Origin: MGBC124762 sp048201935
GTDB taxonomy: Bacteria; Bacillota; Clostridia; Oscillospirales; Oscillospiraceae
Assembly: GCA_048201935.1 (NCBI GenBank)
Contig: DBFBGR010000025.1
Location: 19,033 to 83,032 of the forward strand
Reading direction: 5' to 3'
DNA: 64,000 bases
Shown here: in pieces, positions 53,029 to 61,713 of the stretch
Position numbering within the stretch: position 1 is the first letter of the stretch
Layout of the letters: each line of letters starts with the position of its first letter
The notes under the pieces: model-generated
What the model was told of the DNA's origin: nothing
The model's database searches: none
What the model saw: the letters and a program-made list of their open reading frames with translations, nothing else
Position numbers and translations under genes: made by a program

Positions 53029-53056
53029 AAAAGAGCCGCCCCAGGGCGGCTCTTTT
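53029..53056 (+). terminator. Intrinsic terminator after malQ
   Basis: AAAAGAGCCGCCC, two bases, GGGCGGCTCTTTT, a near-perfect symmetrical hairpin. Confidence 0.9.
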
Positions 53057-53060
53057 GTTG

Positions 53061-53089
53061 TTGCAAAGGGAGAAAAAAGGGAGTATAAT
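53061..53089 (+). promoter_or_regulatory. SigA-type promoter of the DUF554 gene
   Basis: TTGCAA, a 17-base spacer and a perfect TATAAT lie 40 bases upstream of the start codon. Confidence 0.75.
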
Positions 53090-53129
53090 ACCGCTTTAGG
53101 CGATATGCCCCGGAGGAGATGGAAAAGCT

Positions 53130-53840
53130 ATGCCCGCCACATTTATCAATGCCGCGCTGGTGCTCATCGGCAGCGTCATCGGCCTGCTGTTTCGAGGAAA
53201 GATACCCGAGCGCTTCACCCGGATCATCACCACCGCCCTGGGCCTTTGCGTGCTGATCATCGGCGTGGACGCCGCGTTGGACACCGCCGACACCCTGTGC
53301 GTCATCGTCTGCATGGTGGTGGGCACGGTGCTGGGCGAGCTCATCGACATCGAGCGGCACATGGACCGCTTTGGGGAGTTCCTCAAGCGCAAGCTGGCCT
53401 TCCAGGGCCAGGGCAACGCCCGCTTCAGCGAGGGCTTTGTCAGCGCCAGCGTCCTCTACTGCGTGGGCGCTATGGCCATCAACGGCTCCCTGGCCGCGGG
53501 GCTTCGTGGGGACTGGTCCATCATTGTATCCAAGGGCGTCATCGACGGCGTCACCAGCATCTCCTTCGCCGCCGCTATGGGCGTAGGCGTGGCCTTTTCC
53601 ATCGTGCCGTTGATCCTCTACCAGGGCGGGCTGACCCTGCTGGCCGGGGCCATCGGGCCCTATCTCTCCCCAGAGCTGGTGTGCGAGATGAGCGCCGTGG
53701 GCGGTCTGCTCATCATTGGCATCGCCGTCAATATGCTGGAGCTGGGCAAAGAGAAGGTCCGGGTGGGCAATATGCTGCCCGCCATCTTCCTGCCGGCGGC
53801 GTATTTGCCCATCAGCCAGGCCCTGGCCGGGCTTTTTTGA
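53130..53840 (+). CDS. DUF554 family membrane protein
   Basis: 236 residues with about seven membrane segments. DUF554 (YqgA/YdfK-like) markers are NAALVLIGSVIGLLFRGKIP, the VGTVLGELIDIERHMDRFG loop and the FVSASVLYCVGAMAINGSL segment. The family is thought to be a transporter-like membrane protein without known substrate. It is a single-gene unit; no clear terminator follows, but a new strong promoter does. Confidence 0.92.
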   Translation: MPATFINAALVLIGSVIGLLFRGKIPERFTRIITTALGLCVLIIGVDAALDTADTLCVIVCMVVGTVLGELIDIERHMDRFGEFLKRKLAFQGQGNARFSEGFVSASVLYCVGAMAINGSLAAGLRGDWSIIVSKGVIDGVTSISFAAAMGVGVAFSIVPLILYQGGLTLLAGAIGPYLSPELVCEMSAVGGLLIIGIAVNMLELGKEKVRVGNMLPAIFLPAAYLPISQALAGLF

Positions 53841-53879
53841 GAGGAATTCCATAAATTTTCAAAAATCCCCAGAAAAGAT

Positions 53880-53908
53880 TTGACATTTGACATTTGAGCG
53901 GGTATAAT
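53880..53908 (+). promoter_or_regulatory. SigA-type promoter of DUF177-rpmF
   Basis: A perfect TTGACA, a 17-base spacer and a perfect TATAAT. A second TTGACA lies seven bases further on, inside the spacer. It is among the strongest promoters here, as suits a ribosomal protein transcript. Confidence 0.88.
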
Positions 53909-53937
53909 ATCTGCCGTACCGTTGTGCGAGGTGTGCC

Positions 53938-54432
53938 ATGAAACTGGATCTGAAAGACATCATCCTGGTACCCGGCGCCCAGTTGCCCTTCGCCTTCTCC
54001 CTGGACCTGTCAGAGTTGGAGTTTGGCGGCCAGAAGCCTGTCCAGGCTCCGGTGGAGGTAGAGGGTGTGGTCCGGAACATGGCGGGCGCGCTGGTGCTCA
54101 CCGCCCAGGCCCGTACCGTGCTGTCGCTGAATTGCGACCGCTGCGGCGTTGCCTACCAAAGGGAAAAGGTCGTGGACTACGAAACGCTGCTGGCCGACTC
54201 CCTGGAGCAAGGGGAGGACGAGGGCGACATCGTGGTGCTGGACGGCGACACGCTGGACGCGGGCGCACTGCTGACGGACACATTTATCCTAGAGATGGAC
54301 ACCAAGAACCTCTGCTCAGAGGACTGCAAGGGTCTTTGCCCCGGCTGCGGGGTCAACCTGAACCTGGAGCCCTGCCGCTGCGTCAGAGAGGTGGACCCGC
54401 GTTTGGCGGGCCTTGCCAAGTTCTTTGAGTGA
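53938..54432 (+). CDS. DUF177 (YceD) family protein
   Basis: 164 residues. The family signature is the CDRCGVAYQ pair near residue 65 and the C-terminal LCSEDCKGLCPGCGVNLN cluster. YceD is almost always encoded just before rpmF, as here; in plants the homologue takes part in 23S rRNA processing. In bacteria a role in ribosome assembly is suspected. Confidence 0.93.
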   Translation: MKLDLKDIILVPGAQLPFAFSLDLSELEFGGQKPVQAPVEVEGVVRNMAGALVLTAQARTVLSLNCDRCGVAYQREKVVDYETLLADSLEQGEDEGDIVVLDGDTLDAGALLTDTFILEMDTKNLCSEDCKGLCPGCGVNLNLEPCRCVREVDPRLAGLAKFFE

Positions 54433-54474
54433 TAAATCGAACCACAAAGGCCATGATCCAAAGGAGGTGTCAAT

Positions 54475-54666
54475 ATGGCAGTCCCCAAGAGTAAAGTATC
54501 CAAGCAGCGCCGGAACAAGCGCCGCAGCAGCGTGTGGAAGATGGACGCGCCCAATCTGGTCCTCTGCCCCAAGTGCGGCGAGTACAAGCTGCCCCACCGT
54601 CTGTGCAAGTCCTGCATGACCTACAACGGTCGGGATTACAGCAAGGCGGAAGTCGCCGCGAAGTAA
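54475..54666 (+). CDS. rpmF: 50S ribosomal protein L32
   Basis: 63 residues. It begins AVPKSKVSKQRRNKRRS and carries the zinc-binding form (LCPKCGEYK and RLCKSC), so it is the Cys-containing paralogue type. The start has AAAGGAGGTG. Co-transcribed with the DUF177 gene, ending in a terminator. Confidence 0.98.
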   Translation: MAVPKSKVSKQRRNKRRSSVWKMDAPNLVLCPKCGEYKLPHRLCKSCMTYNGRDYSKAEVAAK

Positions 54667-54686
54667 GTTCATACCGGCAAGAAAGC

Positions 54687-54722
54687 AGGGCAGGAGCGCA
54701 AGGCTTCCGCCCTTCTTTTTTT
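54687..54722 (+). terminator. Intrinsic terminator after rpmF
   Basis: AGGGCAGGAGC and GCTTCCGCCCT pair with one mismatch and one G-T pair around a GCAAG loop, followed by CTTTTTTT. Confidence 0.8.
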
Positions 54723-54751
54723 CCCACTCCCACAAGAGAGAAGGTGAGACC

Positions 54752-56050
54752 ATGAGCAAGACGGTCATCGTCAGCGTAGACCCCCACAGCCCCGCCCACA
54801 AGGCCGGTGTCAAGCCCGGCCAGCGGCTCGTCGCCGTCAACGGCCACCCCATCGTGGACGTGCTGGACTACAAATTCTACACCTACGACCCGGTGCTGGA
54901 GCTGGAGCTGGAGCATGAGGACCAGCGCCGGACGGTGAGGGTGAAAAAGGCCGAGGGCCGGGAGCTGGGTCTCAACTTCGAGACCTATATGATGGACCGG
55001 CCCCGTTCCTGCGCCAACCACTGTATCTTCTGCTTTGTGGACCAGCTGCCCCAAGGGATGCGGGAAAGTCTGTACTTCAAGGACGACGACGCCCGGCTGA
55101 GCTTCCTCATGGGCAACTACATCACCCTCACCAACCTCTCCGACCGGGAGTGCCAGCGCATCATCGACCTTCACATCTCGCCCATCAACGTCTCCGTCCA
55201 CGCCACTGAGCCCGAGCTCCGGGCCAAGCTGCTGGGCAACAAGCGCGGCGGCGAGGGCCTGGCGCTGATGGAACGCTTCGCTAAAGCGGGCATCACCATG
55301 AACTGCCAGATCGTCTCCTGCCCCGGAGTCAACGATGGCGCGCACCTGGTGCGCACCATGACCGACCTGGCGGCGCTCTATCCCGGGGTCAACAGCGTCT
55401 CGGTGGTGCCCGTAGGCCTCACCAAGCACCGCCAGGGGCTCTATCCCCTGGAGCCCTATACCCCCGAGACCGCGGCGGCGGTGGTGGATATGGTGGAGGC
55501 TTTCGCGGAACAATGTCTTCAGGACCACGGCACGCGCCTGTTTTGGTGCTCCGACGAGTTCTATATCCAGGCCGGACGGGATATCCCCTCGGACGAATAC
55601 TTCGAGGACTACACCCAGCTGGAAAACGGCGTGGGGATGCTGCGGTTGCTGGACACGGAGTTCAACGCCGCCCTGGCCCTTCAGGAGGAGAAGACCGCCT
55701 CGCCCTTCACCATCGCCTGCGGTGTGGCTGCCGCCCCATATCTCCAGGAAATCGTTGACAAGGCGCTGAAAAAATGCCATACTGAGGGAAAGGTCCTGCC
55801 CATTGTGAACCATTTCTTCGGCGAGACCATCACCGTCTCCGGCCTCATCACCGGCGGTGATCTGATGGACCAGCTGGCGGGGCAGGATCTGGGAGAGCGG
55901 CTGCTCATCCCGGTGAATATGCTCCGCCACGGCCAGGACGTATTTTTGGACGACGTGACCCTCGCCCAGGTGGCCCAGCGTCTGGGGGTGCGGGTGGTCC
56001 CTGTCAACCAGGACGGCTTTGATCTCTGTGATACCATCTTTGAAATGTAG
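54752..56050 (+). CDS. DUF512 protein with PDZ and radical-SAM-like domains
   Basis: 432 residues. An N-terminal PDZ-like domain (PHSPAHKAGVKPGQRLVAVN) is followed by the CANHCIFCFVDQLPQGMR iron-sulfur motif of radical SAM type and a C-terminal DUF512 region (TITVSGLITGGDL, and LIPVNMLRHGQDVFLDDVTL). It is conserved next to der/engA in Clostridia. The reaction is unknown. It starts at ATG 54752 with AGAAGGTGAG. Confidence 0.93.
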   Translation: MSKTVIVSVDPHSPAHKAGVKPGQRLVAVNGHPIVDVLDYKFYTYDPVLELELEHEDQRRTVRVKKAEGRELGLNFETYMMDRPRSCANHCIFCFVDQLPQGMRESLYFKDDDARLSFLMGNYITLTNLSDRECQRIIDLHISPINVSVHATEPELRAKLLGNKRGGEGLALMERFAKAGITMNCQIVSCPGVNDGAHLVRTMTDLAALYPGVNSVSVVPVGLTKHRQGLYPLEPYTPETAAAVVDMVEAFAEQCLQDHGTRLFWCSDEFYIQAGRDIPSDEYFEDYTQLENGVGMLRLLDTEFNAALALQEEKTASPFTIACGVAAAPYLQEIVDKALKKCHTEGKVLPIVNHFFGETITVSGLITGGDLMDQLAGQDLGERLLIPVNMLRHGQDVFLDDVTLAQVAQRLGVRVVPVNQDGFDLCDTIFEM

Positions 56051-56098
56051 GGGCCGCTGTCCTCAGCGGCCCGCTCCCCAGGAAAGGAAGTGTTCTCC

Positions 56099-57427
56099 AT
56101 GTCCAGGCCTCTCGTGGCCATCGTGGGCCGGCCCAACGTGGGCAAGTCCATGCTCTTCAATAAGCTCACCGGTCAGCGGCTCTCCATCGTGGAGGACACT
56201 CCCGGCGTGACCCGGGACCGGCTCTACGCCCCCTGCGAGTGGGCGGGGAGGAAGTTCGACCTGGTGGACACCGGCGGCATTGAGCCCGGCACCGACAACG
56301 AGATTTTACAGTTCATGCGCACCCAGGCCGAGATCGCCATTGAAAACGCCACCGTCATCGTCTTCGTTTGCGATATCCAGACCGGCCTCACCGCCTCCGA
56401 CCAGGAGGTGGCCAATATGCTTTTGAAGTCGGGCAAGCCGGTGGTTCTGGCGGTGAACAAGATGGACCAGACCGGCCACACCAACCCCGATATTTACGAA
56501 TTTTACAACCTGGGCCTGGGCGACCCCGTTCCCGTTTCCGCCGTCCACGGCCACGGCACCGGCGATCTGCTGGAGGAGTGCTTGAAGTACTTCCCCGAGG
56601 AGGACGAAGCCGAGGAGGACCCCGACGTGATCAAGGTGGCCATCATCGGTAAGCCCAACGTGGGCAAGTCGTCCTTGGTCAACCGCATTTTGGGTCAGGA
56701 GCGGGTCATCGTCTCCAACGTGGCGGGCACCACCCGGGACGCGGTGGACAGCTATTTTGAGAACGAGAAGGGCAAGTACCTCATCATTGACACCGCCGGG
56801 ATGCGCAAAAAGTCCAAGGTGGAGGACCGGGTGGAGAAGTTCTCCGTGCTCCGGGGCACGATGGCCATCGAGCGGTGCGACGTGTGCCTCATCCTCATCG
56901 ACGCCAACGAGGGCGTCACCGAGCAGGACACCAAGGTGGCGGGGCTGGCCCACGAGGCGGGAAAGGCCTGCATCATCGTGGTCAACAAGTGGGACGCCAT
57001 CGAAAAAGACGACAAGACCATGGACAAGATGCGCGCCGACATTCGCCGGGACCTCTCCTATATGACCTACGCGCCCATCCTGTTCATCTCCGCCCTCACC
57101 GGTCAGCGAGTGGACCGGCTCTTCGACCTCATCAACTACGTCAATGACCAGGCCAGCCTTCGGGTCACCACCGGGATGCTCAACACCGTCCTGGCCGACG
57201 CCACCGCCCGGGTCCAGCCCCCCACCGACAAGGGCAAGCGGCTGAAGATCTACTATATGACCCAGGTGGGGGTCAAGCCGCCCCACTTCGTCTGCTTTTG
57301 CAACAACGCCGAGCTCTTCCACTTTTCCTATCAGCGCTATATCGAAAACCAAATTCGTCAGACCTTCGGCCTGGAGGGGACGCCGGTGAAGCTCACCGTC
57401 CGGGAACGAAGCGAGAAGGAGGGGTAA
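56099..57427 (+). CDS. der: Ribosome biogenesis GTPase Der (EngA)
   Basis: 442 residues with two GTPase domains in tandem: first VGRPNVGKSMLFNKL, DTPGVTRDR, DTGGIE and NKMD; second IGKPNVGKSSLVNRI, DTAGMRKKSKVEDR and NKWD; then a KH-like C-terminal domain (GKRLKIYYMTQVGVKPP). It matures the 50S subunit. Start ATG 56099 follows AGGAAAGGAAG; an in-frame GTG nine bases earlier overlaps that site. Confidence 0.98.
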   Translation: MSRPLVAIVGRPNVGKSMLFNKLTGQRLSIVEDTPGVTRDRLYAPCEWAGRKFDLVDTGGIEPGTDNEILQFMRTQAEIAIENATVIVFVCDIQTGLTASDQEVANMLLKSGKPVVLAVNKMDQTGHTNPDIYEFYNLGLGDPVPVSAVHGHGTGDLLEECLKYFPEEDEAEEDPDVIKVAIIGKPNVGKSSLVNRILGQERVIVSNVAGTTRDAVDSYFENEKGKYLIIDTAGMRKKSKVEDRVEKFSVLRGTMAIERCDVCLILIDANEGVTEQDTKVAGLAHEAGKACIIVVNKWDAIEKDDKTMDKMRADIRRDLSYMTYAPILFISALTGQRVDRLFDLINYVNDQASLRVTTGMLNTVLADATARVQPPTDKGKRLKIYYMTQVGVKPPHFVCFCNNAELFHFSYQRYIENQIRQTFGLEGTPVKLTVRERSEKEG

Positions 57428-57430
57428 AAC

Positions 57431-58162
57431 ATGGATGTTCCGGATGCCGCGGGTGTTATGCTGGTCTGGGCCATGATAGGTACGGTCTTGTTTTTGAGCG
57501 CCGTGATCTCGTACTTTTTGGGCTGTGTCAACGGCGCGGTCATCGTCTCCAAGTATATTCTCAAAGACGACATTCGTACCCACGGCAGTGGCAACGCCGG
57601 CCTCACCAACTTCCACCGCACCTTCGGTGGTAAGTGGACGGCTGTGGTGCTGTTGCTGGACGTAGTCAAGACGGTGCTGGCGGTATGGCTCAGCCTGGCG
57701 TTGCCGGGCGTCATTCTGAGCCTGTATGCGGGAGGTTTCTACTGGCCGTGGCTCGTCTGGACCTCGCCGATACCGGGGATATGGGCAGTTTACTTGAAAT
57801 ATTGGGCCGGGATGTTTTGTGTTATCGGCCATATGTATCCTTGTATGTTCGGCTTCAAGGGGGGCAAGGGCATCCTCTCCGGCGGCACGCTGCTGTTGCT
57901 GGTGGGCGACTGGCGCATCATTTTGGTGGGCTGGGGCGGCTTTTTGCTGCTGGCCGTGCTGACCCGCTGGGTGTCCCTGGGGTCTACCTGGGCGGGGCTC
58001 TCCTTCCCCTTTAGTACATGGTTCGTCTACCAGGACTGGCGGCTGACTTTGATGGCGGCGGTGGTAGGCGGGCTCATCGTGTGGAAGCACCGGGGCAATA
58101 TCCAGCGCATTTTGAAGGGCGAGGAGCGGAAATTCTCCCTCCACCACAAGGAAAAAACATGA
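57431..58162 (+). CDS. plsY: Glycerol-3-phosphate acyltransferase PlsY
   Basis: 243 residues, somewhat longer than the usual 200 because of an N-terminal extension (MDVPDAAGVMLVWAMIG) and a longer loop near 100. It moves the acyl group from acyl phosphate to glycerol-3-phosphate in the membrane. Motifs: ISYFLGCVNGAVIVSK, THGSGNAGLTNFHRTFG and FGFKGGKGI. Three bases after der, as in many Firmicutes. Confidence 0.95.
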   Translation: MDVPDAAGVMLVWAMIGTVLFLSAVISYFLGCVNGAVIVSKYILKDDIRTHGSGNAGLTNFHRTFGGKWTAVVLLLDVVKTVLAVWLSLALPGVILSLYAGGFYWPWLVWTSPIPGIWAVYLKYWAGMFCVIGHMYPCMFGFKGGKGILSGGTLLLLVGDWRIILVGWGGFLLLAVLTRWVSLGSTWAGLSFPFSTWFVYQDWRLTLMAAVVGGLIVWKHRGNIQRILKGEERKFSLHHKEKT

Positions 58163-58167
58163 CCAAG

Positions 58168-58196
58168 GACGCCGGGGCCGCCCCGGCGTCTTTTTT
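58168..58196 (+). terminator. Intrinsic terminator after plsY
   Basis: GACGCCGGGG, three bases, CCCCGGCGTC, then six Ts. Confidence 0.93.
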
Positions 58197-58217
58197 CAAA
58201 AAAAGTTCGTAAGTCCC

Positions 58218-58246
58218 TTGCGAAACGCTGGAAGATACAGTATAAT
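58218..58246 (+). promoter_or_regulatory. SigA-type promoter of the cdaA operon
   Basis: TTGCGA, a 17-base spacer and a perfect TATAAT lie 54 bases before the cdaA start. Confidence 0.75.
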
Positions 58247-58300
58247 ATATTTCGTATAATTTTAGCCGGGGAACCGGCTGCGGATGGGAGGGACAAGGCA

Positions 58301-59206
58301 GTGGAATGGGCGGCGCAAATGTTTCAAAACCTGGGCAATACCATCCAGGCGTTAGGCCCCGCGGACATCTTCAGCAGTATTCTGGACATCGCGGTGGTGG
58401 CCTACCTCATCTACCGCCTGATGCTCCTGGTCTCCCGGACCAGCACCGCCAATGTGGCCCGGGCCATCGTGCTGCTGGCGGTGGTGCTGTGGGTGTCGGA
58501 GCTCCTCCACCTGCGGGTCATCAACTTTATTTTGGGCCGCACGCTGGAGCTGGGCTTTTTGGCCCTCATCGTCATCTTCCAGCCCGAGCTTCGCAAGGTG
58601 CTGGAGCAGCTTGGCAACAACCGGCTGAAAAACTTCTTCGCCAAGGAGGCCGAGACCTCCGAGTTGGACGCCGCCATCACCCAGACCGCCACGGCTTACA
58701 CCGCTTTGAGCAAGGACCGGGTGGGCGCGCTGATGGTCTTTGAGCGGGACAACCTGCTGGATGACGTGATCAAGACGGGCACACCGCTGGACTGCGCGGT
58801 GGAGGCCGCTCTTTTGAAGAACCTCTTTTGGAACAAGGCCCCTCTCCACGATGGCGCGGTCATCGTCCGCTCGGGCCGCATCGTGGGCGCGGGCTGTATG
58901 CTGCCTATGACCGCCTCCACCACCCTGAGCAAGGACCTGGGCATGCGCCACCGCGCCGCGGTGGGCATCAGCGAGCGGTGCGACGCGGTGGTGGCCGTGG
59001 TCTCTGAGGAGACCGGCTCCATCTCCCTGGCCGTGGGCGGCAACCTCATGCAGCACCTGGCCCCGGAAAAGCTGGAGCAGTTCCTGCGCAGTGAGCTCAT
59101 GCCCCAGCAGAAGGAGGAAGAGCGCAAGGCCTTCTTCCTCAGTGGGCTGTTCAAATCGAAGAAGGGAGGTGAGGGCGATGGAAAAGAAGACCCGCAAGCC
59201 CAATAA
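58301..59206 (+). CDS. cdaA: Diadenylate cyclase CdaA
   Basis: 301 residues with a GTG start after GGGAGGG. Three membrane segments lie in the first 100 residues. The DAC domain has the catalytic LHDGAVIVRSGRIVGAGCML and GMRHRAAVGISERCDAV motifs. It makes c-di-AMP, which controls potassium, osmotic balance and wall homeostasis in Firmicutes. It overlaps cdaR by 29 bases, as is common for this pair. Confidence 0.97.
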   Translation: MEWAAQMFQNLGNTIQALGPADIFSSILDIAVVAYLIYRLMLLVSRTSTANVARAIVLLAVVLWVSELLHLRVINFILGRTLELGFLALIVIFQPELRKVLEQLGNNRLKNFFAKEAETSELDAAITQTATAYTALSKDRVGALMVFERDNLLDDVIKTGTPLDCAVEAALLKNLFWNKAPLHDGAVIVRSGRIVGAGCMLPMTASTTLSKDLGMRHRAAVGISERCDAVVAVVSEETGSISLAVGGNLMQHLAPEKLEQFLRSELMPQQKEEERKAFFLSGLFKSKKGGEGDGKEDPQAQ

Positions 59207-60452
59207 GCCTCTCTACATCGTCTTCTCCATCCTCATCGCCGCCACCCTATGGCTCTATGTGCGCAGTGTGGACGACTCCGACTACACCCGCACCATCCCC
59301 AACATCCCCGTCACCTTTGTGGGCGAGGATATTTTGCATTCCAACGGCCTGATGGTGGCCTTGGGGACCCAGGAGACGGTGGACCTCACCGTCAAGGGCC
59401 GCCAGAGCGTGGTGTCCCAGCTGCGCCGGGACACCGTCACCGTCCAGGTGGACCTCTCCGGCGTCTCCGGCGAGGGGGAGCACCAGCGGGCCTATGATAT
59501 CCTCTGGCCCAGCAACGTCTCCACCAGCAGCTTCGACCTGGTGGACCGGGACCCCTTCTATGTGCCCGTCACCGTGGTCAAGCGCTCCACCCGCCAGGTG
59601 GAGGTCAAGGGCGTGGTCCACGGCGCGGTGGCCGACGGCTTCCAGGCCGGGGAGATGGTCTTCAACCCAGCCGTCATCGAGATCAGCGGCTCGGTCTCTG
59701 ACGCGGCCCAGGTGGCCTATGCCCAGGTGACTTTGAACCTGGACGGCCAGCGTGAGACCATCCGAGAGGATATGCCCTACGTGCTGGTGGGCCAGGACGG
59801 CGAGGCCATTGAGAGCGACGCCATCAAGGCATCGCCTGAGCTTGTGAACGTCACCCTGCCTGTGGCCATGACCAAGGAGGTGCCGCTGACGGTGGAGTTC
59901 CTACCCGGCGGCGGCGTGTCCGGCGGGGACGACTCCCATCTGAGCTACTCCATCAACCCCAAGTCCGTGGTCCTCTCGGGCAGCGAGGCGGACTTGGCGG
60001 CCTACGATTCCATCGACCTGGGTGTGATCGACCTCTCTAAGGTCATCCGCTCGGAGACCTTCACCCTGCCCATCCTCATTGGCCCGGAGGTGGAAAACCT
60101 CAGCGGCGTTCAGGAGGCCACGGTGAACGTGTCCGTCCGCGATCTGGAGGTCCGGGGCTTTGTCACCGAGAACATCGAGCTCATTGCCCCGGAGGATGTG
60201 GACGCGGTGGTGGTCACCCAGTCCCTGCCCGTTCAGGTCCGGGGCACCAAAGCCGTTTTGGATCAGCTCCTGCCCCAGGCCATCAAGGTCCAGGTGGACC
60301 TCACCGACCTGTCCTCCGTGCCCGACGGCCAGAGCCTGGTCCCCGCCAAAGTCACCCTTCGGGGCGTCACCGGCGCGGGCGTAGTGGGCGAATATAAGGT
60401 CTCCGTCGCCATCGGCGCTGCCGCGCGGCAACTGCTGGAGGAGGGACAATGA
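59178..60452 (+). CDS. cdaR: YbbR-domain regulator of CdaA
   Basis: 424 residues. One N-terminal membrane anchor (PLYIVFSILIAATLWLYVRS) and about four YbbR repeats outside the membrane, each with the PVTVVKRSTRQVEVKG-, VPLTVEFLPGG- or LPVQVRGTKAVLD-like strand pattern. It binds and tunes CdaA. The ATG follows GGGAGGTGAG inside cdaA. The usual glmM gene does not follow; rseC does. Confidence 0.94.
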   Translation: MEKKTRKPNKPLYIVFSILIAATLWLYVRSVDDSDYTRTIPNIPVTFVGEDILHSNGLMVALGTQETVDLTVKGRQSVVSQLRRDTVTVQVDLSGVSGEGEHQRAYDILWPSNVSTSSFDLVDRDPFYVPVTVVKRSTRQVEVKGVVHGAVADGFQAGEMVFNPAVIEISGSVSDAAQVAYAQVTLNLDGQRETIREDMPYVLVGQDGEAIESDAIKASPELVNVTLPVAMTKEVPLTVEFLPGGGVSGGDDSHLSYSINPKSVVLSGSEADLAAYDSIDLGVIDLSKVIRSETFTLPILIGPEVENLSGVQEATVNVSVRDLEVRGFVTENIELIAPEDVDAVVVTQSLPVQVRGTKAVLDQLLPQAIKVQVDLTDLSSVPDGQSLVPAKVTLRGVTGAGVVGEYKVSVAIGAAARQLLEEGQ

Positions 60453-60865
60453 CCCAGCGGGCCGTTGTGAAGCGCCGCCTGGGGAGCGGCAGGGTGGAGG
60501 TGCTGGTGAAGCGGACCTCCGCCTGTAGCCACGACTGCGACAACTGCGCCGGCTGCGGTTCCATGGTGACTGTGGGCGACCTCACCGCTGTGGCCCAGGA
60601 CGACCTGGGAGCCCAGGTGGGCCAGCGCGTGACGGTGGAGACCGCCTCGTCCCGGGTGCTCAAGCTGGCGGCGGCCCTCTATCTGCTCCCCTTCGTGGGC
60701 CTGTTCGGAGCCTATCTGCTGATGGCGAACGCCTCCGAGGGCGTGGCGGCGCTCAGCGCCGTGGCCGCCTTTTTCTTGGTACTGCTTGGCGTATCTCTTC
60801 CCTTGGAGCGTTATCTTCGCCGCCGGGCCGTCACCTTCCGGGTGGTGGCCTTGGAGGGACGGTAG
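60449..60865 (+). CDS. rseC: RseC/MucC-family redox-associated membrane protein
   Basis: 138 residues, ATG overlapping the cdaR stop. A short soluble N-terminus has the Cys cluster CSHDCDNCAGCGS, followed by two membrane segments (LAAALYLLPFVGLFGAYLLM and ALSAVAAFFLVLLGVSLPL). The family is annotated SoxR-reducing system protein RseC and goes with Rnf-type electron transport; here no rnf genes are adjacent. Confidence 0.9.
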   Translation: MTQRAVVKRRLGSGRVEVLVKRTSACSHDCDNCAGCGSMVTVGDLTAVAQDDLGAQVGQRVTVETASSRVLKLAAALYLLPFVGLFGAYLLMANASEGVAALSAVAAFFLVLLGVSLPLERYLRRRAVTFRVVALEGR

Positions 60866-60866
60866 G

Positions 60867-61709
60867 ATGTTTGGCTATGTGCGGCCCCTCCAGAGCAAGC
60901 TCTCTGAGGAGGAGCAGAGGATCTACCAGGCCGCCTACTGCGGGCTGTGCCACGGCCTGCAAAAGCGCTGCGGCCTGGCCGCCCGGTTCGTTCTCAACTA
61001 CGATTTCGTCTTCCTGTTTCTATTGCTGGACGAGGGGAGCGACTGCGGCGAAAAAAGGTGCCCCGTCCACCCCTGGAGGGGCAGGCCCTGTTTGGCCCAG
61101 AGCGAGACCATGGACCTGTGCGCCTGGGAGAGCGTGATCCTGGCCTACTACAAACTGGGCGACAGCGTTGCCGACGAGAATTTTTATACTGGGTCCAAAA
61201 GCCGAATAGCCCGTCTGCTTCTAAGGCGGGCCTACAAAAAGGCCAACGCCCACTGTCAGGACTTCGACTACCAGGTGGCCATGCGCCTGTGGGAGCTGGA
61301 TGAGCTGGAGCGGCAAAACTCCCCAAAGCTGGACGCCGTGGCCGACACCTTTGCCCGACTCCTCTCCGCGGCGGCTCCCGCCACCGAAGACGAGAGCCTG
61401 GACCGGGCCCGGCGGCAGCTCCTCTACCACCTGGGCCGCTGGATCTACCTCATCGACGCCTGGGACGATCTGGCTGAGGACAAAGAGCGAGGCCGCTATA
61501 ACCCCATTGCCGCGCGGTTTGGACAAGAGCCGGACCTTGAATACCTGGACACTACCTTGCGCCACTCCCTGAGCCTGGCCCAGTCGGCCTTTCAGCTTTT
61601 ACCACCCACGGCCCACAGCGGCATTTTAGAAAACATTCTCTACCTCGGCCTCCCCAATGTCCAAGCCCTGGTCCAAGCGGGCAAATGGGGCCGGAAGGAA
61701 AGGAAATGA
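60867..61709 (+). CDS. DUF5685-family protein
   Basis: 280 residues, starting one base after the rseC stop codon region (MFGYVRPLQSKLSEEEQRIY). It is all-helical with several Cys: YCGLCHGLQKRCG near 25-40, CGEKRCPVHPWRGRPC near 68-85, and DLCAW. The later IDAWDDLAEDKERGRYNPI resembles an Asp-rich motif. I associate it with DUF5685, which is often found beside J-domain proteins, as here. Function unknown; a metal or Fe-S site is possible from the Cys. Confidence 0.8.
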   Translation: MFGYVRPLQSKLSEEEQRIYQAAYCGLCHGLQKRCGLAARFVLNYDFVFLFLLLDEGSDCGEKRCPVHPWRGRPCLAQSETMDLCAWESVILAYYKLGDSVADENFYTGSKSRIARLLLRRAYKKANAHCQDFDYQVAMRLWELDELERQNSPKLDAVADTFARLLSAAAPATEDESLDRARRQLLYHLGRWIYLIDAWDDLAEDKERGRYNPIAARFGQEPDLEYLDTTLRHSLSLAQSAFQLLPPTAHSGILENILYLGLPNVQALVQAGKWGRKERK

Positions 61710-61713
61710 CTAC